This document shows, piece after piece, positions 52,957-61,337 of a stretch of 64,000 nt of DNA. The DNA lies in NCBI GenBank assembly GCA_025612375.1, contig JAAXKN010000001.1, forward strand, positions 104,669 through 168,668, given 5' to 3'. Below the pieces are notes generated by a model, which saw nothing but the letters and a program-made list of their open reading frames with translations, ran no database searches and was not told the origin of the DNA. The stretch is from Ignavibacteria bacterium (GTDB lineage Bacteria; Bacteroidota; Ignavibacteria; Ignavibacteriales; SURF-24). Made by a program: the position numbers and the translations under genes. The number at the start of each line of letters is the position of its first letter. Positions within the stretch are counted from its first letter, which is position 1.

Positions 52957-53223
52957 ATGAAAGAAGTATGCGAACACATTGCTCAGATTACCAGGGAGCC
53001 CGAGCCGAAGACGCCCGAAGGATGCGAGGAGTGCCTGAAAATGGGAGACACCTGGGTGCACTTAAGGCTTTGCCTTACATGCGGGCACGTAGGCTGCTGC
53101 GACCAGTCAAAGAACAAGCATGCAACCAAGCATTATCATGCGACACACCACCCGGTAATAAAATCTTTTCAGCCGGGAGAGGACTGGGAGTACTGCTATG
53201 TGGATGAACTGTTTGCCGAGTAA
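52957..53223 (+). CDS. UBP-type zinc-finger protein
   Basis: 88 aa, nearly all one zf-UBP domain: CEHI, then GCEECLKMGDTWVHLRLCLT, CGHVGCCDQSKNKHATKHYH and HHPVIKSF. The Cys/His spacing matches the ubiquitin-protease zinc finger, which in bacteria is found as a free-standing small protein of unknown role. It lies 48 nt after the DUF5996 gene and ends at a terminator, so the two probably form a transcript. Confidence 0.9.
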   Translation: MKEVCEHIAQITREPEPKTPEGCEECLKMGDTWVHLRLCLTCGHVGCCDQSKNKHATKHYHATHHPVIKSFQPGEDWEYCYVDELFAE

Positions 53224-53240
53224 GGTAATATTAAAGCCAG

Positions 53241-53267
53241 GGGAAGAGCAGTTTACTCTTCCCTTTT
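53241..53267 (+). terminator. Intrinsic terminator after the UBP zinc-finger gene
   Basis: GGGAAGAG (53241-53248) pairs with CTCTTCCC (53256-53263), 7-nt loop, followed by TTTTGCTT. It also separates the converging PafA-type gene, which ends at 53280. Confidence 0.85.
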
Positions 53268-53279
53268 GCTTAAAATATC

Positions 53280-54911
53280 TTACTTAATAAGCGGAATTCC
53301 TATGGAGCCGCTGGGCTCAGTAATTTTCAGCAGGTCTGCAACCGTAGCTGCAATGTCGACGATATAGACAGGTGTGTTTACAGTCTGCTTAGGAATGTGC
53401 CACCCGTAAAAAAGTATGGGGACGTGTGTATCGTATGAATACGGGGCGCCGTGGGTTGTTCCGGTATTAAGGAAAGTCGGAAGAAATCCGGGCTGAAGGT
53501 TATAGGCAATGTCGCCCGAGCGTGCCGGGTTAAAGCCGTTTAATATCAGGTCCCCGGACTCACGGCTGGCAGCTCTGCCTTCAAGGTCAGTCCTTGTTGA
53601 GAGGGTTGAAATCTGCGGAAAACCGCTTCTTATATAATTGCTGAAGGAGCTGATTACAGAGTGAAGATCCAGGCCGCCTTTTTTTATCTCATCGCGGCTA
53701 AAAAATATCTGGAGGTTCGATGTATTCTCAATAATTCTTGTGCTGCCGTAAGTTCTTGTGGCAAAAGCCTTCAGAGAATCTGAAAATGCCCTGCTGTTAA
53801 GTTCCCCTGAAGGGAGGTTATGGTCCTTCAGGAAGTGCGGTGTATCGAGCCCCGCGTGGTCAGCGGTTAAAAAGAACACATAGTTTCCTTTTCCCACCTG
53901 TTTATCGAGCGCCTTTAAGAGCTCCGCGATCTGGAGGTCGAGTTTAATATAGGTATCCTGAAGCTCATAGGAATAATTTCCATAAGCGTGCCCCACATAG
54001 TCGGTGGAGGAAAAGCTTACGGCCAGGAAATCTGTTTCTTTGCCCTTTCCCAGGTTTTCATTTACGAGAGCCGCAATTGCCATTTCCTTAACTATCTCGT
54101 TTCCAAAGGGGGTGGATTCAAGGCTTCCGTATTTCTGGTCGGGCTTCACCTTATCGAATGCATGAGGGAATGTGGTCTTGCCTTCTGAGAATACGTCTTT
54201 TTCATAGTCCGACTGGTCAGATCCCAGGCTCTGATAGTCCTCCCTGGGCTTTGATAGTGTCCACTGCCCTGACAAGAACTTATCTGCCAGTTTTCTTTTA
54301 TTAAAATCCTGCACCCACACAGGAAGCGAATTCATGTAATAGGTGGAAGTAATGAAGTCCCCTGTTTCATAATCATACCAGTAAGCCCCGTCGGGCCAGT
54401 GGCCTCCGGGAAGGATTGCAGCCCTGTCCTTAAGTGAAACGCTTATAACTTTTGCCTTCCCGTTAGTTGCAAGCTTAAGCTGGTCTGTAATTGTAGTAGA
54501 GAGTTCGCGCCTTGGGGACATCTGTCCTTCCTTATCATTACTGCCGACGGTTTTAACTGTGGTGTCGCTTGCGCAGTAGACCATTTTCTTCAGTGACTTA
54601 TCGTAGAAGTCGTTTCCGATTATTCCATGGAAGTACGGTGTAGTTCCGGTATATATGGATGTATGCCCGCATGCGGTATAAGTAGGGACATAATTATAAT
54701 GGGCAAAAGTGAAATTTGAGCCTTCATTTTTGAGGCGGTTAAAGCCGTCTTTTCCGTAATAAGGTTCGAAACGGTAAAGATAATCATATCTCATCTGGTC
54801 TATGACGATTCCGACGACCAGTTTCGGTCTTTGCAGCTGCTGTGGAAAGAGTTCAGATGAAAGGGCAAGCAGTAAGACCACGAGCGGAAAAAATAATTTA
54901 GTTTTTGACAT
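53280..54911 (-). CDS. PafA-type alkaline phosphatase
   Basis: 543 aa, signal peptide ending ELFPQQ. The metal Asp38 is in VVGIVIDQMRYDYL; the nucleophile Thr79 in YVPTYTACGHTSIYTGTTP and Asn100 (GIIGN) fall at the positions I remember for the Chryseobacterium/Elizabethkingia PafA enzyme, and SLKDRAAILPGGH gives the Lys-x-Arg pair. The distal metal site is ADHAGLDTPHFL, with the final His in NTGTTHGAPYSYD. It hydrolyses phosphate monoesters in the periplasm. It stands alone, converging on the UBP gene. Confidence 0.92.
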   Translation of the reverse strand: MSKTKLFFPLVVLLLALSSELFPQQLQRPKLVVGIVIDQMRYDYLYRFEPYYGKDGFNRLKNEGSNFTFAHYNYVPTYTACGHTSIYTGTTPYFHGIIGNDFYDKSLKKMVYCASDTTVKTVGSNDKEGQMSPRRELSTTITDQLKLATNGKAKVISVSLKDRAAILPGGHWPDGAYWYDYETGDFITSTYYMNSLPVWVQDFNKRKLADKFLSGQWTLSKPREDYQSLGSDQSDYEKDVFSEGKTTFPHAFDKVKPDQKYGSLESTPFGNEIVKEMAIAALVNENLGKGKETDFLAVSFSSTDYVGHAYGNYSYELQDTYIKLDLQIAELLKALDKQVGKGNYVFFLTADHAGLDTPHFLKDHNLPSGELNSRAFSDSLKAFATRTYGSTRIIENTSNLQIFFSRDEIKKGGLDLHSVISSFSNYIRSGFPQISTLSTRTDLEGRAASRESGDLILNGFNPARSGDIAYNLQPGFLPTFLNTGTTHGAPYSYDTHVPILFYGWHIPKQTVNTPVYIVDIAATVADLLKITEPSGSIGIPLIK

Positions 54912-54977
54912 TACCTGTTTAACCGTAAATAGTTCAAAATAAGATGACCAATATATGAAATTTTAATATAAACAAAA

Positions 54978-55008
54978 AAAGCTCAAAAACCGTGTGATTT
55001 TGAGCTTT
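54978..55008 (-). terminator. Intrinsic terminator after the two-CW protein gene
   Basis: AAAGCTCAAAA (54978-54988) pairs with TTTTGAGCTTT (54998-55008). On the minus strand the stem is followed by a run of T's and then GTTTATA, 75 nt past the two-CW gene stop. Confidence 0.88.
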
Positions 55009-55082
55009 GATGTCTGCAATAATTTTTTTTCAACTTTTGAAGCCGGCATATCAGTCTGTGTGCCGCAAAGTTCAAGCCGTGT

Positions 55083-55385
55083 TCATTCTTCCAGAGTCAT
55101 TCTTTTAGTAAGGTGAAAGACCGACTTGCCCTCTTCCTTAAGTACGTGGTCATAAAACTCACACACCATGCAGCTTGGGATTTTCCGGGCAAAAGTTCCT
55201 TCAATATGGCCCTGGCAAAATGAGCCTGCAATTGCCCAGCAAATTCTGCCCCCGTTTGTGCCGTCATTTATGCTGTCGGCATCCTGATTAGAAGCAGAAG
55301 GACAGAGGCCAAGTTCCGGGACCTTATTGCCATTTGGTCCGCGCCCGCATTTCATGAATTCCCAGCAGTTGAGTTTTTTTGCCAT
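55083..55385 (-). CDS. Two-CW domain small Cys-rich protein
   Basis: 100 aa. Two Cys-Trp segments, KLNCWEFMKCGRGPNG near the start and GRICWAIAGSFCQG in the middle, with a third Cys group CMVCEFYDHVLKEEG, match the two-CW domain, whose proteins are often linked to sensory or methyl-accepting systems. Seven or more Cys suggest a metal or redox site. No signal peptide. It is a single gene with its own terminator. Confidence 0.8.
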   Translation of the reverse strand: MAKKLNCWEFMKCGRGPNGNKVPELGLCPSASNQDADSINDGTNGGRICWAIAGSFCQGHIEGTFARKIPSCMVCEFYDHVLKEEGKSVFHLTKRMTLEE

Positions 55386-55525
55386 AGATGTTACACCGTT
55401 ATTAAAGTATAAACAGCCAATTATTTTTAGAACAGGGATGAATGAAAGTGCCTAAATATAAAATTATTTGGTTCAACAGGCAAGTCTCACTCAGAAGTTA
55501 AGGCAGAGAAGAAAGTCTTTAAGTC

Positions 55526-57016
55526 CTATAGCTCTTCAAACACCCTTATCAGCTCATCAGAAGGCTCAAGGCCTACAGAAATTCTAAGGAGCTGACGGTC
55601 AATGCCTAGGTTATTCAGCCTTGCCCTGCCCCGCGGGGTCTTCAGCATATCGTAATGCGCCATATAAATGTATGGCATGGCGAGCGTAAACTCTGTTCCG
55701 AAGCTTGGACCTTTGGCCAGCGGAAGGCGGTCGTAATAGTGCTGAAGATCCTTATCAAAAATTACTGAGATGAGCCCGGGCACGGCACCGCCATTTTTCA
55801 TTATCTTTCTGTAATTGCATTCGGTAGATTCTTCAAGCGCCCAGTGAACGTGTTTAATTTTAGCAGATGATTTCAGATAGCTAATAAACCGGAGCGTATT
55901 TTCTGAAATTGCCTCCACCCTTTGAGAGTAGAATTTAATTTCTTCAGCCAGCCTGCATATGTCTTTAATATATGGGATTTCATTTATTCCGCACAGGGCT
56001 TCTTTTATTGACTGTGCCATATTGCTGTTCTTATTCAGCATGACAGCGCCCATCATTACATCGGCATGGCCGCACGCGTATTTGGTGAGGCTTTCAACAA
56101 CAACGTCGGCATATTCCATCAGTTCCACGTTAAATGGTGTGGCAATTGTTGAATCAATCATTAAAGGAATATTAAAGTTCCGGGTTAAGGAGGAAAGCCT
56201 CGGCAGGTCTGCCGTCTGGATCAAAGGATTCGTCGGGATTTCCGTAATTACGCAGGCAATTTCAGAGTGATTTTCTTTTATATATTGTTCAAGAGAATCC
56301 AGGTCCGCAATGTTAATACAAATTGAGTGCTTATTGCTGTATTTGCGGATTATTTCCATCGAGTCGAGATATAGCCACCCAAGCTGGACAATAATGTTTC
56401 TTTTAGCCTCAGACCGTTTCACTCTTAAGGCTTCAAAAGCCGTATAGAAGGCATTTGTTCCTGAAGTACAGAGAAATACGTCTTCAGGCGCCACATTGCC
56501 ATAGGCCTCAGAAAGTGTCTTTTTTATTATACCCGCGGCAGATGATGAATCCTCACGCTTTTCCGGGAATTCAGAGAGGACGATTTTATTTTTAAGCAGG
56601 AAGTCTTCGGCTTTTCTTGAAGATAGGATTAGTCCCGTGTGCTGCTGGAAATATTTTACACCTTCAAGTAAAGGAGAATCCTTAGGGATTTTAATAAAGT
56701 CCAGGCCCTCAAAGGTGAGGGTTTCCAGGCAATGTCCGGTCTGTTTTTCGAATAAGGACACGCTCTTAAATGAGGAGACGGGAATGATATCGTCTTCAGG
56801 AGTTAAAGAAAAATTCTTGCGGGCATAATCCCGGGCTTTCTGAACCAGCAGGTTCTGTCTGAAGCGCGGGTACGCAGAATGCATAATTTCAAGAACCGAG
56901 GGATCGCTTTCCTCATATCCAACGACGTCAGAGATTTTGGGAAGGCTTACCGAAACTGCATGCGGGTTGTTTTGAGGTAATGAATCTCCGCAAGGTATAT
57001 GACAAAAGTACTCCAT
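55526..57016 (-). CDS. Cys/Met-metabolism PLP enzyme, STR2-like cystathionine gamma-synthase type
   Basis: 496 aa. The C-terminal 400 residues are a Cys/Met-metabolism PLP fold: FLCTSGTNAFYTAFEAL, PTNPLIQTADL, the PLP-Asp region MIDSTIATPFN and the Lys in ESLTKYACGHADVMMG. An N-terminal extension of about 100 residues with HAVSVSLPKISDVVGYEE is reminiscent of fungal STR2-type cystathionine gamma-synthases as I remember them. It starts 11 nt after the second PLP gene. The reaction is probably gamma-replacement on an activated homoserine; the exact substrate is unknown. Confidence 0.85.
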   Translation of the reverse strand: MEYFCHIPCGDSLPQNNPHAVSVSLPKISDVVGYEESDPSVLEIMHSAYPRFRQNLLVQKARDYARKNFSLTPEDDIIPVSSFKSVSLFEKQTGHCLETLTFEGLDFIKIPKDSPLLEGVKYFQQHTGLILSSRKAEDFLLKNKIVLSEFPEKREDSSSAAGIIKKTLSEAYGNVAPEDVFLCTSGTNAFYTAFEALRVKRSEAKRNIIVQLGWLYLDSMEIIRKYSNKHSICINIADLDSLEQYIKENHSEIACVITEIPTNPLIQTADLPRLSSLTRNFNIPLMIDSTIATPFNVELMEYADVVVESLTKYACGHADVMMGAVMLNKNSNMAQSIKEALCGINEIPYIKDICRLAEEIKFYSQRVEAISENTLRFISYLKSSAKIKHVHWALEESTECNYRKIMKNGGAVPGLISVIFDKDLQHYYDRLPLAKGPSFGTEFTLAMPYIYMAHYDMLKTPRGRARLNNLGIDRQLLRISVGLEPSDELIRVFEEL

Positions 57017-57027
57017 AAAAATTATCC

Positions 57028-58173
57028 TTAACTTAAGGCCGATTCTATATCCCCGATCAGGTCGTTAATGTTTTCGAGCCCGACAGAAATTCTGAGTGTA
57101 TTTGCGGTTATGCCGATAGCATTAAGGTCCTCTTCAGTAAAACTGTGGTGGCTTATCTTTGAAGGCATTTCAATCCTTGAATCCACGGTTCCAAATGATG
57201 CCTTTTCGCCAAAATATTTTGTATTAGTGATAAACTTTGCTGCCTGGCTGCTGTTTATCATATCTACAGTAAGAATGCCGGGGCAGATTTTCATCTGTTT
57301 TACAGCAAGCGCATGCTGTGGGTGGCATTCAAGGCCCGGGAAGCATACCTTCATAACGTCCGGTCTTTCTGAGAGATATGCCGCAAGCTTAAGTGTATTT
57401 TCTTCCTGCACCTTCATTCTGTATGTAAGAGTAGGAAGCCCCAAAGTAATTAAGAAAGACTCAAACGGGCTCTGTGCCCGTCCTTCGGCATTTGAATAGA
57501 ACCTCAGTTTTTCAACCCATTTCATCTCTTTTGCCGCAACCGCGCCCGAGACTGCAGCCCCGTGGCCCGAGACCGATTTGGTGGTTGAAAAAACAGAAAA
57601 GTCGGCTCCAAGCTCAAGAGGTTTTTGCGAGGCAAATGTTGCCAGGCTGTTATCAACTGCAAAGAGGGCCTGATATTTTTTACAGATTCCGGAAATTGCA
57701 GCGATGTCAATTATTTTAAGTCCGGGATTTGTAGGACTTTCGCAGAAGACGAGCCTTATATTTTTTGTGCGGATCAATTCCTCAACCTTCGCGTGGTCCA
57801 TGAAGTCGCAGCTATAGACATCAATACCGGACTTTTGAGAAAGAATATTAAGGAGCCTGTAGGTGCCGCCGTAGCGGTCCATTTCAACGAGTACCGCGTC
57901 GCCTGTCTGAAGTGTAGTCTCAAAGAGCAGAGCGATTGCTGAAAGGCCCGTATTGATGCAGACGCATCCCTGGGCGCCTTCGGCAGCGGCAAAGATATCT
58001 TCCAGGGCATTTCTTGTAGGGTTATCAGTCCTGGAGTAATCGTATATCCTATCACCCGATTGTTTTTTAAGGTCGAAGGTTGCTGTCTGATAAATTGGCA
58101 GATGAGAAGCACCGTAAGGGTCGTTAATACTGCAGTTATCGGTCAGTCTTGCAAGTAATGTTTCCAGCTCCAT
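57028..58173 (-). CDS. Trans-sulfuration PLP enzyme (cystathionine gamma-synthase/lyase family)
   Basis: 381 aa, the standard length. It opens DNCSINDPYGASHLPIYQTA, then FDLKKQSGDRIYDYSRTDNP, the PLP-Asp region ALFAVDNSLATFASQKP, and the Lys in SVFSTTKSVSGHGAAVSGAV; the Lys forms the PLP aldimine. The C-terminus has FGTVDSRIEMPSKISHHSF and LRISVGLENINDLIGDIESA, typical of the family. It makes or breaks cystathionine or related thioethers in sulfur amino-acid metabolism. First gene of the PLP pair. Confidence 0.9.
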   Translation of the reverse strand: MELETLLARLTDNCSINDPYGASHLPIYQTATFDLKKQSGDRIYDYSRTDNPTRNALEDIFAAAEGAQGCVCINTGLSAIALLFETTLQTGDAVLVEMDRYGGTYRLLNILSQKSGIDVYSCDFMDHAKVEELIRTKNIRLVFCESPTNPGLKIIDIAAISGICKKYQALFAVDNSLATFASQKPLELGADFSVFSTTKSVSGHGAAVSGAVAAKEMKWVEKLRFYSNAEGRAQSPFESFLITLGLPTLTYRMKVQEENTLKLAAYLSERPDVMKVCFPGLECHPQHALAVKQMKICPGILTVDMINSSQAAKFITNTKYFGEKASFGTVDSRIEMPSKISHHSFTEEDLNAIGITANTLRISVGLENINDLIGDIESALS

Positions 58174-58296
58174 AACAAAAACCGTTTATATAATAAATAT
58201 CCGTGTAAGCACTTAAAATTAAGGTGTAAATATAATATAGATTGGTGAAATAACAATGAAGGAATGGATTTATTTGAAGAATAAAGGGAGCTTATT

Positions 58297-58330
58297 AAAG
58301 TGCCGCCGCAGAAAGAGCGCAGCGGCACAT
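58297..58330 (-). terminator. Terminator-like hairpin after the orphan ABC ATPase
   Basis: GTGCCGC..GC (from 58300) pairs with GC..GCGGCAC (ending 58327), with a mismatch, flanked by A/T tracts. On the minus strand TTTAATAAG follows, 40 nt past the ATPase stop. Confidence 0.6.
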
Positions 58331-58367
58331 TTAATATATTATAAACTCAGGCCAGGCTTTTCCGGCG

Positions 58368-59045
58368 CTATCTTATTACGAGTTCTCCCTTTCCGCCGCA
58401 CAAAAAGATCGTCTTATTCGCGTAAGTTTCGAATTCCCTGTTATTATGGATTGTAATAATGGTTCTGCCTTCTTCATTCAGTTCTTTAAGGAGTTCCATT
58501 ATACCCACCCCGGTTGCTGAATCAAGTGCGGGATCGGGTTCATCAATAAGTAGTGCGCCGGGATTTTTCACCATAGCGCGTGCAATAGCAACCCTCTGCT
58601 GCTCACCCTTATTCAGAGAGCCCGGGAGCATGCCTGATTTATAGTACAGGTAGACTTTTCTTAAAACGGAAAGCGCCATTTCCTTCTGTTCTTCCAATGA
58701 GTGCTCGTTGGAAACAAACGGGAGCATAACGTTTTCAAGCACCGTAAGAAACGGAAGGAGCTGAAACGAAGGAAACATGAAGCCCAGGTTCTTATGCCTG
58801 AAATCCGCAAGCTGTTCGGGAGAGAGACTATAAATGTCGGTTCCATCCACAATTACGCTACCGGATGTAGGACGGTTGAGGCCTCCGAGCGATGTTAGGA
58901 GAGTACTTTTACCTGAACACTCCTCCCCCATTATCAGGCAGAAGTCCCCTTTTTCCAAGCTGAAAGAAACGCCGTCTATAGCCCTAATAAATCCTTCCTG
59001 TGTCGGATAATACTTCTGCAAATCCTTTATTTCAATCTGGCTCAT
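58368..59045 (-). CDS. ABC transporter ATP-binding protein, LolD/MacB-like, without adjacent permease
   Basis: 225 aa. Walker A is MGEECSGKSTLLTSLGG (GxxxxGKS kept, but GEEC replaces the usual GPSG), Q-loop FMFPSFQLLPFLTVLENVML, ABC signature SLNKGEQQRVAIARAMV (NKGEQ in place of SGGQQ), Walker B ALLIDEPD and H-loop TIHNN. It resembles LolD/MacB-type ATPases that drive lipoprotein or tripartite export. No permease gene lies beside it, so it must work with a distant partner. The signature changes might lower ATPase activity or mark a subfamily. Confidence 0.88.
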   Translation of the reverse strand: MSQIEIKDLQKYYPTQEGFIRAIDGVSFSLEKGDFCLIMGEECSGKSTLLTSLGGLNRPTSGSVIVDGTDIYSLSPEQLADFRHKNLGFMFPSFQLLPFLTVLENVMLPFVSNEHSLEEQKEMALSVLRKVYLYYKSGMLPGSLNKGEQQRVAIARAMVKNPGALLIDEPDPALDSATGVGIMELLKELNEEGRTIITIHNNREFETYANKTIFLCGGKGELVIR

Positions 59046-59484
59046 AACTTTCCTCTTTCTTTAATATTTTAATAGTGCTTTACGGCAGGGTATGTCCCCT
59101 GCGGCAGAGTAGCTTCGTCCGGAATATTAACCGCCTAAAAAAAGACCTGACTGTCTTTTCAGCGGATAAAGTTCCGGATGGACCAATTGTACTAACCTTA
59201 TACGTCATTTCCGCTCACAATGTTTCCATCTTCATCAGATAAATGACCGGCTTAAAAGAACAAAAATCAAAGTCTAAAAATAAAACAAATCGGGAAAATT
59301 ACAATAAACGAGCGAATTATTTTCAGGGCAGTCGGAAAACCGGAGGCTTAAGTCACCAGAACAGCCCAAATCAGGCAGCATTATGATCTTTTGTTTTACC
59401 TTTTCAGCTCCTTACCCAGCCGGCCGCTGCAACTGCCGGCTGGCTCCATCCAACAAAGATCATAATGCTTTCAAAAGCTGAAGC
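59046..59484. other. Gene-free stretch with a large inverted repeat
   Basis: 439 nt with no credible ORF on either strand. It holds the 59378-59468 inverted repeat listed separately and some A/T-rich sequence; no tRNA, known riboswitch pattern or transposon end is visible to me. Since both flanking genes are on the minus strand, it should contain the 3' region of the metal-binding protein gene and the promoter of the ABC ATPase. Confidence 0.7.
59378..59468. repeat. Nested inverted repeat, possible terminator or structured RNA
   Basis: Outer arms GCATTATGATCTTTTGTT (59378-59395) and AACAAAGATCATAATGC (59452-59468) match except for one extra T. Inside them CCAGCCGGC (59416-59424) and GCCGGCTGG (59435-59443) form a 9-bp GC-rich stem. 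Short AGCTGAA-type sequences lie on both sides in a non-nested order. It begins 17 nt past the metal-binding protein stop on the minus strand, so it may cap the Cus operon mRNA. Confidence 0.7.
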
Positions 59485-59859
59485 CTATTTTACCTTGAAG
59501 CCGTTCTTTTTAAGGTTGTCTTTTGCCTGCTTAAGAGTAACTTCTTCCAGTGTCATTTTGCAAAGAGGGCATGTACCCGGCTTGTCGCTAATAACGTTCC
59601 AGTCCATCTGATCCTGGAAAACCTTGCCGTCCTTATTTTTATCTATTGCCTTAAGATCAATAACACCTTTGCGGACGATTGACTGGTCCTTGCCATTGTC
59701 TTTTTCCTGTCCCATATTCATGTGTCCCTGCATTGACATCTTGTGATCCTTATGGGAATCAGCGCTCTGGGCCATAAGGCTGCCGCTAAAGCTAAAAGCT
59801 ACCAATGCTCCGGCAAGGCAGAATTGGGCAAATTTTATGGATTTAACTGACATTTTCAT
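59485..59859 (-). CDS. Small exported protein with heavy-metal-binding (HMBD-like) motif
   Basis: 124 aa, signal peptide (MKMSVKSIKFAQFCLAGALV, cleaved near LMAQ). A Met/His-rich stretch (DSHKDHKMSMQGHMNMGQ) follows, and near the C-terminus NVISDKPGTCPLCKMTLEEV matches the second half of the HMBD motif seen in CusB-type adaptors. This suggests a periplasmic Cu/Ag-binding protein that hands metal to the pump, a CusF-like role without CusF homology. It follows cusB by 59 nt on the same strand. Confidence 0.75.
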   Translation of the reverse strand: MKMSVKSIKFAQFCLAGALVAFSFSGSLMAQSADSHKDHKMSMQGHMNMGQEKDNGKDQSIVRKGVIDLKAIDKNKDGKVFQDQMDWNVISDKPGTCPLCKMTLEEVTLKQAKDNLKKNGFKVK

Positions 59860-59918
59860 TTTTTCTCCATTGTTTTGAGTTTATGTTTATTTCCACTTAA
59901 GGTAAGTGTTGTTAAAGG

Positions 59919-61271
59919 TTACATTTTCATATTGGGATCCATCTGTCCCGAGGAGTTCCCCTTCTGGCCAGACTGTCCCTTATTATTATCCATCTTCATT
60001 CCGGCGTGTTGTCCACCTGCCGGGGCGCCTGCCTGGAGCTGGCTTTCAGAGTCTATAAGGAATCCGCCTGTAGAGGCAACTTCCTCTCCTTCTTTCAGGC
60101 CTGACAAAATCTCGTACTTATCGCCGAATTTACTACCGACTTCAACCGTGCGGCTTGTAAACATGCCATCCTGTGCTTTTACCCATACAATATTTCTTTT
60201 TCCCGTAAAGAGGACGGCGCCACCTGGAACAAGGAGGCCCGAGCCCGCGTTACTCCTGAAGAGTGTCTGTCCGAACATCTGCGGCTTAAGCAGGCCGCCT
60301 TTGTTTGCAAATTCGCTCCTTACCTTAATTGTTCTTGAAGAGGAATTGAGCACGGGATAAATAAAAGTTACTTTGCCTTCAAAAGTTTTTCCCGGATAAG
60401 CCTGAAGAGAAAGCTCGGCACGGCTTCCGGTTTTTATTGCCTGGAGGTCCTTTTCGTAAACTTCAGATATGCTCCAGAGCGTAGACATATCGGCAACGTC
60501 ATAGATAACTGTTCCTTCATTTACATACTGCCCTTCCTGCACCTTCTTATCGATGACGGTTCCGCCTGCTGGCGAATAGTATGTTATTGTAAGCTTTACG
60601 TCTTTTGTAGCTTCCAGGTTTTTTATCTGTGCATCTGTTACACCAAAGAGTTCGAGTTTTTTTCTTGCAGAGGACAGAAGCCTGTTCTGGTTTCCGCTTC
60701 CCTGATAGAGTCCCGAAGGCTGATTGCCGCCGTTAAGAGCAATGAGATACTCATTTTCTGCCTGAACGATGTCCGGGCTGTAGATTTCGAACAAGGGCTG
60801 CCCCTTGCGGATATAATCGCCTGTTCTGTTTACAAAGAGTTTTTCAATCCTTCCATTGAATTTAGCGGAGATATACTTCCTGTTCTGCTCGGCAAAATCG
60901 AGGTAGCTATAGGCGTTAACATCTTTCTGCAGGCTCCCCTTTTCAACTTTTGCGGTTGAAACGTTTGCCAGGATGAGCTTATTGCCGTGAATTGCAATCA
61001 TTGCCTCCATGTCGTTAACGTTAGTTTCCTTGTTGTCTGTGGCATCATCAATTGTTTTCTTTACAAGTTCCATATTGCAGATCGGGCAGACGCCGGGTTT
61101 ATCCGAGACTACCTGCGGGTGCATGGTGCATGTATAATATTCCTTTTTACCCGACTTCTTTGCCTCCAGCGAGTGGTCATGTCCGTCCTCACCGCCCGAG
61201 GATTTTGCGCATCCTGCCATTACGAATGCCAGAGCTACTAAAGGTATGAGAAATAATCTTAAGACTTTCAT
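59919..61271 (-). CDS. CusB-like periplasmic adaptor of a metal RND pump, with HMBD
   Basis: About 450 aa from ATG 61271 (MKVLRLFLIPLVALAFVMAGC); a frame 33 nt longer is possible, but 61271 has AAAGGA at good spacing. Lipobox VMAGC anchors it. Then a His-rich bit, HMBD YYTCTMHPQVVSDKPGVCPI and CNMELV, a barrel-sandwich (KISAKFN-like YISAKFNGRIEKLFVNRTGD), coiled-coil hairpin, and GAVLFTGKRNIVWVK. The tail is Met/Gly-rich (HAGMKMDNNKGQ...MDPNMKM). It links the RND pump to the outer-membrane channel for Cu+/Ag+ export. Confidence 0.92.
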   Translation of the reverse strand: MKVLRLFLIPLVALAFVMAGCAKSSGGEDGHDHSLEAKKSGKKEYYTCTMHPQVVSDKPGVCPICNMELVKKTIDDATDNKETNVNDMEAMIAIHGNKLILANVSTAKVEKGSLQKDVNAYSYLDFAEQNRKYISAKFNGRIEKLFVNRTGDYIRKGQPLFEIYSPDIVQAENEYLIALNGGNQPSGLYQGSGNQNRLLSSARKKLELFGVTDAQIKNLEATKDVKLTITYYSPAGGTVIDKKVQEGQYVNEGTVIYDVADMSTLWSISEVYEKDLQAIKTGSRAELSLQAYPGKTFEGKVTFIYPVLNSSSRTIKVRSEFANKGGLLKPQMFGQTLFRSNAGSGLLVPGGAVLFTGKRNIVWVKAQDGMFTSRTVEVGSKFGDKYEILSGLKEGEEVASTGGFLIDSESQLQAGAPAGGQHAGMKMDNNKGQSGQKGNSSGQMDPNMKM

Positions 61272-61337
61272 TTTATTTCCTTTTATAAATTCTTTTGCTT
61301 TCATGGTTATTCCCGTAATATTTTCTACAGTAAAAAT

